Shown here piece by piece: positions 36,739 to 51,700 of a stretch of 64,000 bases of DNA (position 1 is its first letter; each line of letters starts with the position of its first letter). The translations under genes were made by a program, and so were the position numbers. The notes under the pieces are model-generated. The model saw nothing but the letters and a program-made list of their open reading frames with translations, did no database searches and had not been told where the DNA came from. The stretch is from contig CM022948.1 of assembly GCA_012931725.1 (NCBI GenBank), forward strand, positions 71,827,272-71,891,271, in the 5' to 3' direction. The stretch comes from Litsea cubeba (lineage: Eukaryota > Streptophyta > Magnoliopsida > Laurales > Lauraceae).

Positions 36739-39700
36739 TCACTCGAGAATAGCTCGTCCAAGATTTGTAGCTAGCGCTAGTCTGACAGAACTTAGGGCCT
36801 GAGGTGGCAAGTGGGAATCACAGAAACCTGGGCGCAATCTAGCCAAGGACAGCTCTTGCAGTTTGCTCAACAGCAGGCTTGTTTCCGAGACATTCATCAG
36901 AGGGCGCTCCCGCCAATTTAGCAAATTCAACTGGACATATAAGAAATCAATAAGTTAGTAACATGTTGCACTTAAGAAGAAACTTCAAAAGTTAAAATGT
37001 GAAATATCTGTTGAATGCTTTGTACAACCTCCTACTAAGCTGATGTGAGGAGAAACATACCAGATGCAAAATGGTTTCCTCTTCAAAAATAAATGAATGA
37101 TTTTATGTAGCCACATGAGGAATGCAAACCATAGTGGTCAACTTTGGTTCAGTTCAGTTGGGCTTGGGCCACAAGCTGAACAGAACTACACATATTTAAA
37201 CAAATAATACAAAACCATTCCAGATTTCACTCAATTTCGACATTTTGGTTTTCTTCGATATTTTTATGTTGTTAAAACAAATATTAAAGAGTCGGGTCTT
37301 TTTGTAATATTTTATAAAAAATATACAAAGCCCCCAACAGTATGATAAACTAGAAAATAATTGCATGTCTAATTTCACATTGTCACGTACACACAGCTTA
37401 TAAATTATTCACTTGGCATCAGGATCGCCTTCAAAGCCACCCACTCCAAAACCCCTCCTTATTATACAATCATCATCATCATTATACAAAGCCCCCAACA
37501 GTATGATAAACTAGAAAATAATTGCATGTCTAATTTCACATTGTCACATACACACAGCTTATAAATTATTCACTTGGCATCAGGGTCGCCTTCAAAGCCA
37601 CCCACTCCAAAACCCCTCCTTATTATACAATCATCATCATCATTATTATGAGGTCCATAACTAACCCAATTACCAATCAGATCCCCAAATACAAAACCCA
37701 ACTTAACCAATTGGACCTAAACTTGGACCTGGAATTGATATTCCTCAAGTCGGGTACAGTCAGTTATTGGGTTCGATCTGACCCATACTGCAGCCTTAAA
37801 GGAAGTGGAAGACAAGGTAATGGGAGAGCTTTGATGTCGGGCTGAGCTTCAAGCAAATAACAGAAGCATTTTTTTGATTCATTGTTTTCACAAAGAATTA
37901 CGACAAGGAAATCTGCAATTTACAAATAAGAATGATACCTGACAATAAATCAAGAACCTCTACCTTCTTAAGAAGAAGTCTCATAGCAATTTTATCTAGT
38001 ATTTACAGCCACAGGAAGGACAGAGAAACAATGATCAGCTGTGAACCGTGTGTAATAACTCACCGAATCATGAAGAAGAGGGAGCCAAAACCGTTCTGGG
38101 GTAGATGGGTTCTTCATCAACTGTAAAAGAAAACCAATGAATTCTCATCAATCCAAATGTATATAGAGATTAGAGATAATGCTGGACCTCAAAACAACCA
38201 TCCAGAAAGGGTGAGGGCGTAATCAATAACTAGTCCCTTAAGAGAAATTATACCAAATCCTTTGAAATTCTCTTTTAATATGCTAAGGCTCTATTAAAAT
38301 GGCATAAGGGGTTGTTTTGATGATGCGAAAGGGGGAAGAGGAGAAACGCTTTTCTTCAGAGAGAAGTCAATGCTCCTGTTTGGATCTTTTTAAGGGAGAA
38401 AAGTGAGTCACATTAGAAACTATTCTTCTGAATGAGGAAATTGATATTTCTTTTCTCCAAGGGGAAACATCTACTGATAGAAATGAAGGGGAACGAACAA
38501 AACATGGAAAAGCCACCAAGTTTTCATTTTTACTCACCATGTGGAAAAAAAATTTCTTGCCCTCAAATTTTCTCAAGTCACACCAAACAGAAGTACAAAG
38601 TGGTGACTCCACCTACGAGAAACACATCTTATTCTCGTACTATTTCCACCTAGTGAGGAATCCGCAATTATTCTGTATCTGTTAATTTCTCCTCATCTAA
38701 ATGACCCCTAAAGATTTCTGAGTTTCTTGTAAACAATACTTCATGAAAAGAAATGGAAGCTCGACTTCCAAAATAACTCCCACCAAAGATTGGGCTAAAG
38801 AAATAGGGCCACTCTCAATTTTGGCTAGAATTAGCATGAGCGAAATTAGCTGAAAGAACATTAAAGAGAGAGTACAACATTGATTCATAAGTTGCAAGCT
38901 TAATAGTACACAACAAAATCCAACAATAGCAGCACATTAAAGAAAAGTTTTCCTGTTGATTCCAAAGTTGCAAACTTGCTAACACACAAAAATAGCTGGG
39001 CCGCAACATATTGTTAATGAGGTACTGCAATGAGAATCCCAGATTCCCAGATGCCAATTAAGGTAAGGTGGTTGCAGTTTTGAGGGACAGACATCTTTGG
39101 TGACAGAGAAAGGCAATCTACTACAACTGGAGTACACTCCTAGAGTTCAACTCAAGTTCCCTGAACAAAGTCACAAAAAAGTTTTGAAAAGGCCCATTCC
39201 CTTTTACAGAACTAAACCAAGAATGCAATGATAGGGAAGAGAAGCCCTGTAGGAGAGCCACTATGAATGTTGAATCCAGGCCATCCAACGCGGGGTGATA
39301 TTCTGATAATATTATGGTTCTCAAACATAAGATCAAAAGGAAACCTGCAACTACTCTATAGTGAATAAAACTAGTGCAGACTGCAGACACAAGCATAGCG
39401 TGTAGATGACTTTAACAGACAACACAATTTAACAAGGATGTTGAAACCTCACCAAGCCACTGTACCTGTATTCTGAAAACATGGGATATAAAAGATCCCC
39501 TGTACATGATGCCAGTATCTAAACATAATTTCACTACCATTTAACTACATAATGATTTAAGCAGAAAGCTGTAGGTTGCGCTAGGCTTGAAAGAGTTTCC
39601 ATCATTTCCACCACACGTACCTGTATCAAATACTCAATAGCTTGCCGTGCAGCATCAGAAGCCTTTCCATCTTGAACCTTCTGAAGAGATTTCTTAAAAT

Positions 39701-42700
39701 CCTTATACCTATTTAATAGGACATAAGGAAATAGATGAGTTGAAGATATAACTACTAACTATTCTATGTATGATTTTAACATGGCTAGATAGGACCGAAA
39801 AAAGCAGCAGAAGTAATGGCACAGGGAAGTACTTGTGAAGAAACTCAAGACCTCCGGCTGTGCTGGCTTCACTACCTAACAACTCTATTAATCCCTCCCA
39901 TTGCTGTCCAAATAAAAAGAAAACAAAATGTCATCTGCTTATCCAAAAGTGGGACATAAGCATACAAACCTTTTTTTCACCTGAAATATCCTTTCCTGTT
40001 CAACTTAGAGAAAAAGCATTCAAAAGAATATTCTCCTCAGAAAAATGTTTACCTTAAAGCTATCATCAGAAACTGACTTCCCAACAAACTCAAACAACTG
40101 TTGAGCAATTCTATTTAGCCGAACATCATCCTGAGCTTGCTGGAGCCAGAAAACTCCAGACCCTTTCTTACCATGTTTCCAGTGATGCATTCCAGTGATC
40201 TGCTAAATGAAAGACCAATGCTTGAATAGAAAACTTCATACATAAATAGCTTACATTGCCAATAGCTAAATTGTTTTTGTTGTATAAAATTCACCATGCA
40301 TGATTCAACCAATCATAATAAATTTCTATCGATGAAGATGCGTTAATAGAGGAACGTTTGGAAGAGGTGTTTGTTGGATGATGTGAAGAAAAACACGACA
40401 CTTTCAAAAGAATACCTTCTTAAGGCATGAGCTGATATTGTCAAGCTCATATAAACGGCAAATTTCAAGATTCTGCACAAAAAATGTAACTTGATGTTCA
40501 TTCAGGGAAAAAAAAAGAATGCCAATAATAACTTAACATTGTAATTTTAGAGAAATTGGGCGAGGAGGGGGAATCGGTGAACAACATTAGTAAATGGGAA
40601 GACATATATGACCTTTAGTAAGGTCTTATCATGTTGAACAGGTTGCCTGTATAATAAAATCTCCAACAAACCAAAACCTTGCTTTGGGCATGATGCCAAA
40701 TAAACTGGAGCAATCTGCACAATGGAAACACACATAAGCTGATCATTAGTATGCACTCCAGTAGCCTGGAGAAGAATCAGTATTGCCAACAAAAATTACT
40801 CACTCACAAGAATATAACATTGGCTAAGAATGATTCAATAAAGGGCACACTTGGATCATGGAAATGCATAATCGATGTTTGTTTCCATTGACAACTTCTG
40901 CCAATGCAGTTAAACAGATTTGCTTTAAGTTAACCTTATCAAGTGTAATTACAAAACAGCAGAAACATTTAAGGTTTCTGAAGAAAAAGAATTGTCATCT
41001 GTATCTTGGCATTGATTTTAACAGATCTTGAATTGCACTTGTCCAAAAAAAGCAAACAACCTTCAGGCTTTCAACCTGAGCTACAAATCCTAATTATCCA
41101 TTCCTTCAACCCTTGAAAAGGGTACAAAAGCTCATGCCAGCACATTGGAATCAGGATCTCTCATCTTTCCCTTCACTTTTCATCTCAATGGATCTTTGAA
41201 TGAGAAAATGTCAGCTACGAACCAGCTGGAACTTTTGGAGTTGCAAACTCCTGTGAGCACATCTAGGCATCTAGGATTCTAGGTGCATAAGAATCTCAGG
41301 TAATGATGGGACCAAGAGCTAATAACATGGGTTATAATGTGAACCAAATATTAATACCATCTTATGGTCATAAACATCTATTTTAAAAGCCTCGAGTTTT
41401 TAACAGTTACACATGCCCCTATAAAAGATCATCAGATATTGCAAAATCAGCACAAGCCAATATTCACTTAAGGGCCCCAAAGTTAAACTATTCAAAGTGC
41501 ATATATACTCATAAGGCCCTAAAATAGATGGTTACAATTATATGCCATGTCAAAACCTTTTGATGCCATCCCCATTCCCCCGTCCCCACCCACGATTAGA
41601 ATGTGTCCAAGTGGGTCCCCATGAGAGGGGTTTGCGACTTAGAAAGTTCCAGCAGGTTTGTATCCAAATTTTCCTTTACCTTAAGATATGTGGTCTTCGA
41701 ATATGAAAACAATCATTTGCCAACCAGCTCATAAATAGATCGGAATAAGTCCTGCACTTTCACAGGGCAGGCTTAAGTTCCAATTCCACCAGTGTGTGGT
41801 GGAGAAAGAGAGAATCAAGGACAAGGGACAAAGCACACATGCAAAGAGGAGCAGCATGCAAGTGAAAACCACAAATAAGAAAGATCAAGGGTTGGGACGA
41901 TGGTGCCCAGAAAAATGGGGCATGACCAATATTCTGCCAAAACACCACAGCTCATACACGATCAGCAGCTGGCATCCATCAAATTATGGATAACATCATA
42001 TGCCTCCCACAAATTTAACGTTGTGGGCCCCCAAAATCATAATCTTGAGCACAACTGTACAAACAGCAACCATTGAAAAATAATTGTCAAGAAAAAGAGC
42101 CCAATTTCAAAATCAACGTAACTTAGGCCCTCATAACATTGATAGGAATTTAGGTATCAAAATTGTTATTCCTGAGTACGATGAAAAGATGCAACTAGAA
42201 ACATTCATGGATTAGCTAGCGTGCATGGATAATGTGTTTTCTTACAAACCTCGGGCAGGTGACCACGAACTGACAGTAGTGGCTACCAGATGTCATGGAT
42301 ATGCAGCTATGTGGTGGACAAAATTGCCGAAACAATAGTGACACTAGAATATGGACTCATAAAAATTAGGGAAGAAATGTGGAATCTGATGACAGAAATT
42401 GCTTCGAGTCAATTATCAGAGGGACTTGTTTTCCAAACTTCAAGACTTGAAACGGGGCAACAAGTCAATGGTTGAGTTTAAGGAGGAAGTCTTTCTAGTC
42501 CAAGCAAGGTGTCACTTGAACGAGTCAAAGGATGTCACCACTCACTGGTATTATCATGGCCTTAAGAACGGTATACAACATCTATTGGCTTTTCAAAATT
42601 TTAAAATAGTCACAAAGTGGTATAATGTGGATTAAGAGCAGAAGAGATAGCTCACCATCAAGCTCACAAGTTCACGTCATTTAAACGGATTGGTCAATCA

Positions 42701-45700
42701 TCTTTCTCATCGTATACTAATTTCCAAGCCCAAGTAAATCAAGATGCGAGATTAAGTTTCCAATCTAATTACAAATGAGGGACAAGAATAACTAGCTTCT
42801 ATATTATAATTGTCAAAAAAGAAGTCATTTCTCATTCCAATGTCCAAAATGACCTCCAAAAGTTTCAGTACGTGACAGGAGAACAAGAGGTTGAAAAGCA
42901 TAATAAACTAGAATCTAATAAGCAGTTGACCTTAGAATCAAAAGAAAAAGAAATGGTACAGCAAGTTAATCTCTATGGCGAGATGTTGAAGTACTGATGA
43001 GTCAAGGATAGTGCTAGTGGAACCTAGCCAACTGTAGAAAAGAGGTGGTCTTTCGTTTGACAGACTCTGCAAATGGACACATTTGAACGGTAATGATTGA
43101 TGGGGCGAGCTCCAAAAATAGTCTCACAAGCTCTTTTGGGTCGCCTACAGCTAAGGGTGCACAAACATCCTCAAAATTATTTTTTTTCAATGGTTGAGGA
43201 CAAGTGATGAACTACAAGTGTGACATAAGTGTCAAGTCATCTTTACCTACCTTCTGCTATCAGTGATAACTAAAAGGACAAAGTATGGCGTGATGGTGCA
43301 CCGATGAATGTTGAGGATGTCCTACTTGGAAGGTCGTGAATGTATGACAAATATGGAAGCCATCTCATAAGGGACGATACATATACATTTGTTAAAGATA
43401 GCAAACTTGTTATGCTCTATCCTATGAAGCCAAAACCACCAAAGATGGTCAAGCTTGTTTGCAACCCAGGGGGACTGATGCAAGACCGATGGGCCGACCC
43501 AACCAAACCAGTAGCCCATAGTTCAAGCACAAAAGAAGAGATTTTTTAACAACTCTTCCAAAGCAAAAAGGATTTTTTTTTTCCATTAGAATTTTAGCAC
43601 GCATATATTGATTGGATTGTGATTAGGACTTTCATTAAAAATTTGATTATGTTAGTTATAGTTTCCTATTTTGAGGACTTTCAGTTTTTAGGTCTTTGTT
43701 CCTATACATGCATGGATATGTAAAGCAGTGAAGTAGAGAGTTAAGATTAGTAAAACAAAATCCATCATGAGTTTTCTTTCTTTGTGAAAGTCTCTAGGGA
43801 ACCTAATTTTTGCTCCAACACTTTGACCCCAAGCCTTCCCTAGAGGGCTTGCATCACAATGCCATGTATACTAGTTTTCAATGACCATAGATAAAATGAA
43901 GAAACAGTACATTAGGTATAGTAAGCCCTCTGGCGATGGGATTAACTTGTTATCTATAAATCAAGAGTGAAAACACATTTCCCCATAACTTCATAAACAT
44001 AAATCAATTTGGTTTGTATTTGTTTTAGCTCAAATACTGTCATGATTAATCATTAATCTAAAAAGGTTATCTGAAATACAGAACACAAAAGTATAAAGTG
44101 CAACAGTTCATACCCACATTAAATAAAACCCTAGATTGGCAAATATCAAGAAGACTAAGTCGCATGTATTGTCCTAGTGAATGGTATATACTGCAGTCCA
44201 AGCTAAGCAGAAACCTAGCCTTGTCATCCTTCCCTTGAAAATGAATCATTCAAACAGCAAACACTCTCTCAATTAATGAACTGTATTGCAGAAGGTTACA
44301 ACTTACTGGCCAAGTCAAAGCATGAGAAGATAGCACTTGAGCATAAACAATTCGATGGAGCTCTTCTATACTGATACCTCCCAGGTTGTACCGCTCCTCA
44401 TGTAAAAGAAAGTCAGCTTGAACATTATCAGCTGTCAACAGCTCTATGGCATGGGTAACCATCCTACCATAAAGAAAGCAAATACAGGTAATAAGCTAAA
44501 GGATTAAATAAGATTATACCCACCTTTACAGAATCTATTTAGCAGCATCTCCTATCAAACACGCTATACTGCCACATGATTTATTTAACAGCATCTCATA
44601 TCACTCGCTCTATATACCGCCGCATGATTTATTTAACAGCATCTTATATCACTTACTATCACTTGCAAAGAAGGAATGGAGTTCATTATCAAATTCGTTT
44701 GACATGCATTAGGTGAAATTAGATTTAAGGATTTGGAGTTTGTTGAACTTTACGGTAGAAAGGCAGCTTGAAGTCAAAGACGAAAAAGAGAGCATGAGCC
44801 ATTAATGGTAAATATCAGGATATTTAATTTCATATCTTAATTCTTCATGGATTTCAAGGAATTTGTGAAAAATGTCCAAACAATCCAACTACATCTAAAG
44901 TATAACAGAACCTAAACTTTAAGATGAATAGAAAAAACTTTTGGAATTTTATGATCTTCTTGATCGATCATTGCTCTATTTATAATACTTTGTAGCCTTA
45001 ATCAAGGCAATTACAAGGCAATTAGAATCTCTTTACAAGGAAACAATATAAAGAATATAATTACCACTTCCTACTTATGGAATGAAAATATATACATATT
45101 GATGATGAGTCAAACTAGTCCCACGTGATTTATGGGCATGGGCCTATTGTACATGGGCTTTTGTATATGGGCCTTGGATCAAGTGGTACTAACATCCCCC
45201 CTCAAATTGATGTTGGTCAACGAGTAGCAATTTGCGAACCAAAAACTCATGACGTGGCCGAGGGCAGTCCTTTGGTGAAGATGTCTGCAAGCTGGAGTTC
45301 ACTTGATACATGTGGAAGACTAATGACCTTACGATCATATTCATCCCGAATAAAATGACAATCCACCTCGATATGTTTCGTACGTTCATGAAAAACTGGA
45401 TTTTCGGTGATACGGATGGAGCTAGTGTTGTCCGCATGAAGTGGGGTAGCCGAGGTATGAGGAAACCCAAGATCTTTAAGAAAGCCACGAAGCCAAAGGA
45501 TTTCAGAACAGGCAGCTGACATAGCACGATACTCCGATTCAGTGGAAGATCTGGAGACGCGTTCTTGCTTTTTACATTTCCATGAAATGAGGGATTCACC
45601 CAAGTACATACACCAACCCGTGGTAGATCTGCGAGTATCCAGGCATCCGGCCTGGTCGGCGTCAGAGTAAGCTGTAAGTGTTAATGGTGTGCCAACCGGA

Positions 45701-48700
45701 AAAAAACAATCCTCGGGTCAGAGAACCAAGAATGTACCGAATGATCCGTTTGACAGCAACCAGATGGTGATGCCGAGGTGTTGTCATGAATTGACTAACA
45801 ACATTTACAGCATATGAGATGTCGGGACGAGTGATGGTCAAGTAAATCAAACTGCCGACTAAGCGTCTGTAGAGTGTGGGGTCGGATAGAAGATCATCAT
45901 CATCTTTCCTAAGTTTCACATTTACTTCCAATGGAGTGTCCACGGGTGTGGCCTCTTTGAGCCCAGCAAGATCAACTAGGTCAGTAGCATACTTATGCTG
46001 ATGAAGAAATAGACCCCTCTTAGACTGGTGAACCTCAAGGCCTAAGAAATATGTTAAGGGACCGAGATCTTTCATATAAAATGCAGCTTGAAGAGAGGAT
46101 TGAAGATTCTTGATCATATTACTGTGAGTTCCTGTAATGATAATGTCATCCACATAGACCAGAAGAATGGTAATAGCTTGAGTGGTTGTACTGATGAAGA
46201 GTGACGGATCATAAGGACTTTGAACAAATCCAAGTTGAAGTATAGTAGCCCGAAATTTCTCAAACCAAGCTCTGGGTGCTTGTTTAAGACCATACAAGGA
46301 GCGACGGAGCTTTGCCACCTCATTTTTAGAAGTAGAGTCATAGCCTTGAGGAAGGCGCATGTAGACGTCCTCTTTGAGATCTCCATGAAGAAAGGCATTC
46401 TTGACATCCATCTGATAAAGAGGCCAAGAGCGGGATGCAGAAATAGCCAGAATGGTACGCACAGTGGTCATCTTGGCGACCGGAGCAAATGTCTCATCAT
46501 AGTCAATGCCATACTCCTGTCGGTTGCCAAGAGCTACTAAGCGAGCTTTATAACGAGCCAGAGTACCGTCAGGATGTAACTTGATAGAGTAAACCCACTT
46601 GCATCCAATGGGTTTGATGGTAGGAGGACATGGAACAACATCCCAGGTATGATTATCATTCAGAGCGTCCAGTTCTTCCTGCATGGCCTGACGCCAACAC
46701 TGATGTTGCACTGCTTGGGAAAAACCATTAGGTATATGAACCGAAGACAGAGTGGCAATTAAGGATGTATGGGTGAAGCCAAATCGATCAGGGGGACGGG
46801 AAATCCTGGATGATCGACGGGGGACTAACTAAGAGGTATCTGGAGGTTGTTCAGGGTCAAGCGCCGTGGAAGAGGATATATCAGGAGGCTCAGGTGCAGT
46901 AATAGTTTCCCGTCGACGCCTTTCATACACAAGAAGAGGTTTGATAGGATCCACAGGTAGAACCGGAGAATCAGTAAAACCAGGAACAAGTGAAAATGTA
47001 GGAGATGTATCATGATCAAGAGAATGAGGAAAAAAACATTGATGTTCAAAGAACACCACATTACGAGAAATCCTAATACGTTTGACCTTTGGATCATAAC
47101 AGACAAATCCTTTCTGATCATTCGCATAACCTAAAAAAACACACTTTGAAGATTGAGCAGATAGTTTTGTTCGTTCTACTGGGGGAAGAAGAACAAAACA
47201 TACACACCCAAAAACATGGAGATGAGAATAAACAGGATGCTTATGAAATAAACGAAAATAAGGTGTTTCATGATTTATACGTGGTGAGGGTAGCCTATTG
47301 ATAACATGAACAGCTGTGGACAAAGCCTCTGGCCAAAATCTTGGTGGAACAGAGGATTCTAAGAGTAGGGACCGAACAATGTCTAGGAGATGTCTATTTT
47401 TCCTCTCAGATACACCATTTTGTTGTGGTGTATAAGGGCATGATTTTTGAGAGATAATTCCTTTGTTTTGTAAAAGGTCTGAAACTCATTAGAAACATAT
47501 TCACCACCTGAATCTGTGCGGAGTGTTTTAATGGAGGTGGAGAAGTGATTTTCCACATAAGCTAAGAAAATTTTAAACGTAGCAAACACCTCAGATTTTG
47601 CATGCAAAAAGTAAATCCATGTAAAACGACTATAGTCGTCAATGAATGTAACAAAATATTTAACATGAGAATGTGATGGAACAGGTGCGATACCCTATAC
47701 ATCACTATGAACAAGATCAAAACAGTGCAATGATGAAGTAGTGCTAATGGGAAAAGGGAGAGTCTTGCTCTTACCCATTTTACAACTAGAACAATTTAAG
47801 AACACATCTTTAAGAGAAATCTTATTATCAGATAGCAAACCAGATTTAAACAAAGACAATAAAGTGCGAGAATGAGGATGGCCTAAACGATTGTGCCATA
47901 ATTGGCTATTATTTGAACTAGAAGCTGAAAACAATGCAGAGGAACTCAAACTTCGATCTTGTGTAGAAAGTTGGAATGGAAACAGACGACCACACTTAGG
48001 CCCCTTCGCTATCACCTTCCCCGATGCTTGATCCTGTATAACACAACCAGAACGAGAAAAAGAGACCGAACAGTCATTATCAACGAGTTGTCCAACAGAT
48101 AGTAAATTTGTAGATAACTGAGGAGAAAGAAAAACATGACTCAAAGGTAATGAATGTGAGACCTTACCAATGGCAGTAATGGGTATACTGCCACCATCTG
48201 CGGTATTGATTCGGAGAGTTCCATCATAAGGTTTTATTTGAGATAAAGTATCAGAAGAATGAGTCATATGATTAGAAGCCCCCGAATCCATATACCAGGT
48301 GGAGTTTGACTGTTTGGTTTTACCTGAGAGACCAAGAGCGGAAAAAGCATTGACAATCATCTGTTGAACCATGTCAGGAGTAACAGAAGGGGAAGCAGGT
48401 GAAGAAGAAGCAGGTGGAGCAGGTGGAGCAGGTGAAGCAGGCAACATAGTATTAGCAGCAGGACGAAAGAATGCAGAGGAAGACGCATCCAAGGTGGCCA
48501 GATTGGCTTTCTGAGAGGAATTTTGAGCTCGACGCCGACATTCAGGAAGAACGTGACCCTTGCGTTTGCAGTACGAGCAATATTTATTATTGCACTGAGT
48601 GGCAACATGTCCATATTTCTGACAACTATAGCACTGCACTTTGGTCATATCTCTGGGCGGCTGGGCGGAACGTGCAACATAGGCTGCAGTTACTGGAGCT

Positions 48701-51700
48701 GGTGAAAGTGCTTGTTGGAGAACAGCCTGAGTGTTAAGACGTTGTTCCTCCCGAAGGAGTTCTCCAAAACAAGAATCAATAGATGGAGAAGGCATTCTGC
48801 TCATCAGATTTGAACGAATTTGTTCAAACTCAGGGCGAAGTTTCATCAAAAATTGATCCCTTTGACTGGTAGAGTGTATGTTCTGAACGACCGCAATAGA
48901 GGCATCAGGAAGGCTGGAGTAGATAATCTCAATGTAGTCCGTCCATAAACGAATAAATTGAGAGTAATATTCTTGAATGGACATGGTTCCCTGAGTAAAC
49001 TGAGACAATTCATGTTCTAAATGGAACCTCCGAGCAGAGTTATCCTGTTGATATACCTGTTTTAAGTAGTCCCACATGCCTTTGGCTGATTTGTATGGCC
49101 TAAGGTTGAGGATGTATTGGGGATCAACGGATCCCAGAAGCCAAGTCATGATCTTTGCATCTTTGGTTTCCCATGCGAAGATGACCTTGACATCCTCGCT
49201 GGGTTTTGGATCAGTCCCATCTATATGACCCCATAATTCTTTTCCTTTAAGATATATCTGAAACTGGAATCCCCATGATGTATAATTTGTTCCATTGAAC
49301 TTCACCAGTGAAAGTTCAGTTTTGTCCATGATCAAAAAATTCTAAGAAATGATTCCAGCCGACCAAACAAAGAAAAGGATGTGACCAGTGCACACAACAG
49401 ACAAGATTATGTGATCAGGCAAACAACAGGCAGCTGAAAACAAGAAGCTACCAAAAAAAATACCAAGAAAAAGGGTCCAGGCGACCCAAATTTTCACTGC
49501 TGATTCCTTGCAGAAGCCCCACCGTTTGATCGGATTGAGAATCAGATCAACAAGATATAAGCAGCATCAAATTATCTTCCCAGCAGAACAAGTTTCACTA
49601 AGATCGATCCACAATCTAAGATTTTGAACGGCTGTGATTAAACTGATATGAGAAAGCTAGAAAATCACAAGATGGTTCCAAAAACCTACCTCTGATTCCG
49701 GAAAAATACTGAAAAAATCACCAATATTATTAGGAGATGTGGTCGACCATGACTGGATAGATTGTTGAAGTGGTCATGATGATCGCAAGTGGGCCACTAA
49801 TGATCATATTGTAATCAGAAGACTATCTGTATGAAATAAACACAGATCATTGATCTGGTTGTTGCTCATATGACAGATCCTTGATCTGTTTGCTTGAAAA
49901 CACAAGATTAAGATGACAAATCCTTGATCTGTATGCTTCGAAGGTGGGCCGTAGTGATCAGATTGCAAAATTCTTGATGAAGATCTACTTTGAGTATGCA
50001 CGAACAGCCACAAGCAAATGCTGATGACTGTTATCACCAAGATTCGAAGAAGACAACAGCTAGAAAAAAATTATCAGATGGCTCTGATACCATAACAGAA
50101 CCTAAACTTTAAGATGAATAGAAGAAACTTTTGGAATTTTATGATCTTCTTGATCGATCATTGCTCTATTTATAATACTTTGTAGCCTTAATCAAGGCAA
50201 TTACAAGGCAATTAGAATCTCTTTACAAGGAAACAATATAAAGAATATAATTACCACTTCCTACTTATGGAATGAAAATATATACATATTGATGATGAGT
50301 CAAACTAGTCCCACGTGATTTATGGACATGGGCCTATTGTACATGGGCTTTTGTATATGGGCCTTGGATCAAGTGGTACTAACAAAGTAGAGGCGGCAAA
50401 CAGGCCGGGTCGGGTCAAAACAGGTCGGTTTGGCCATGCGTATCTCTACATGTTAAATGCCAACCCATTTTTAAACCAGGTCAGGCAAGCTTAACCTGTG
50501 CCCGATGTGGGTCAGCCCTGCCCAACCCGCATGTGCAATGCAAGGCATCACATTCAACCACGCCACGTCGCCACCCAACCTGACACGGCCTTTCATTTCT
50601 CATCTTCTTACGTGCTGTTATGCAAACATGAGAACACATTTCTACAAAGCCAAATCCTCTCAATATTCTTTCTTATCGCCATATCAAATTTCAAGATCTT
50701 ACTCCCTAATCCAAATCCTCATCATAAAACTTGGTATCATGAAAAAGCTTGGATCTAATCATGAATTGTAGGTTAGCGAAATCCAGAAATCTATGAGAAA
50801 TGTAGTGTTTTAGAAACTCTCGCATTAGTTCCAGCAACTGTAGTTGCTATGGCCGGTGTAACAGCCAAAGCCATCAGTTACAGAGATTTAGGTCAATTTC
50901 TTCATTGTAATGAGATTCATTTGGCCTGATGGTTAAAAAACTTACCTTTGCAGGCCTTTATAGTTACTGTTATAGGTGTGTTTGTTGGTGTAGATGATGG
51001 GTTTTGCAAGTTTTATTTAGGTTTCAGTAACTATTTAAGAGGCAACAAGAAATGGAAGTTAGAGAAGCAACAAGAAACGGAAGAAGAAAAAGAAGAGGAA
51101 TGGGTCAGATGTGTTAACCGGGTCAACCCTAATCCGATCCATTTTATTGAGGGTCAGTTTTACCTGACCATGCCCGACCCAAATAGGCTATGAAGCACGG
51201 ACACGTCAAAATGGGTGGCGTATCCGTATCCCGGACGTATCGGATACGGATACGCCCGGATACGCCATGGACACGTATGGGATACGTGTTTTTCGTATCG
51301 TATTATTTATTTATTTATTTTATGTATCGGATACGTGCGGGATACGTCCCGACATGCACGGGACACGCACGGTGACTGTCAGGATACGAGCGGGACACGA
51401 ATTTTGTTATAAAATGGGGGAAGACTGAAGAGGAGAAAAAAAAAAACGAAACCCTAGAGCAGAGGCATCGCCGGAAGATCGCCTCCATCCTCCATCCGCT
51501 GAAGATTAGATCAAGAGATTGTCCATCCTCCATCCGTTTCGACTCACAAGAAGGACCTGGCTGCTGGTAGCTCGTCGTCGGTGCAAGGTAGCTTCTCAAC
51601 TTAGATATCTTCCTCCTTCTATCTACTTCTTCTTTCTGCTGCGACTTCTCTTTTTTTTCTTTTTTCTTCTCTGGGATGGGGTTTTCGACGAAGCCGGAGA

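Larger units (their letters stand above)
44903..50384 (-). mobile_element. Full-length Ty1/Copia LTR retrotransposon
   Basis: A 5482-bp element in NUP85 intron 10, sense to the host gene. Two 292-bp LTRs (44903-45194 and 50093-50384) differ at only two positions that I can see. Perfect 5-bp target-site duplications AAGTA lie at 44898-44902 and 50385-50389. A primer-binding site complementary to initiator tRNA-Met (50081-50092) and a polypurine tract (45195-45206) border the LTRs. The gag-pol order gag, protease, integrase, RT, RNase H is that of Copia. The coding part has at least five breaks, so this copy cannot make a complete polyprotein. The termini on the coding strand are TGTTAG...CTGTTA, so the 3' end is TA rather than the usual CA. 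Confidence 0.96.

Noticed and set aside
45125..45519. + strand open frames over the Copia 3' region
   Set aside because: They are antisense shadows of the LTR and RNase H region.
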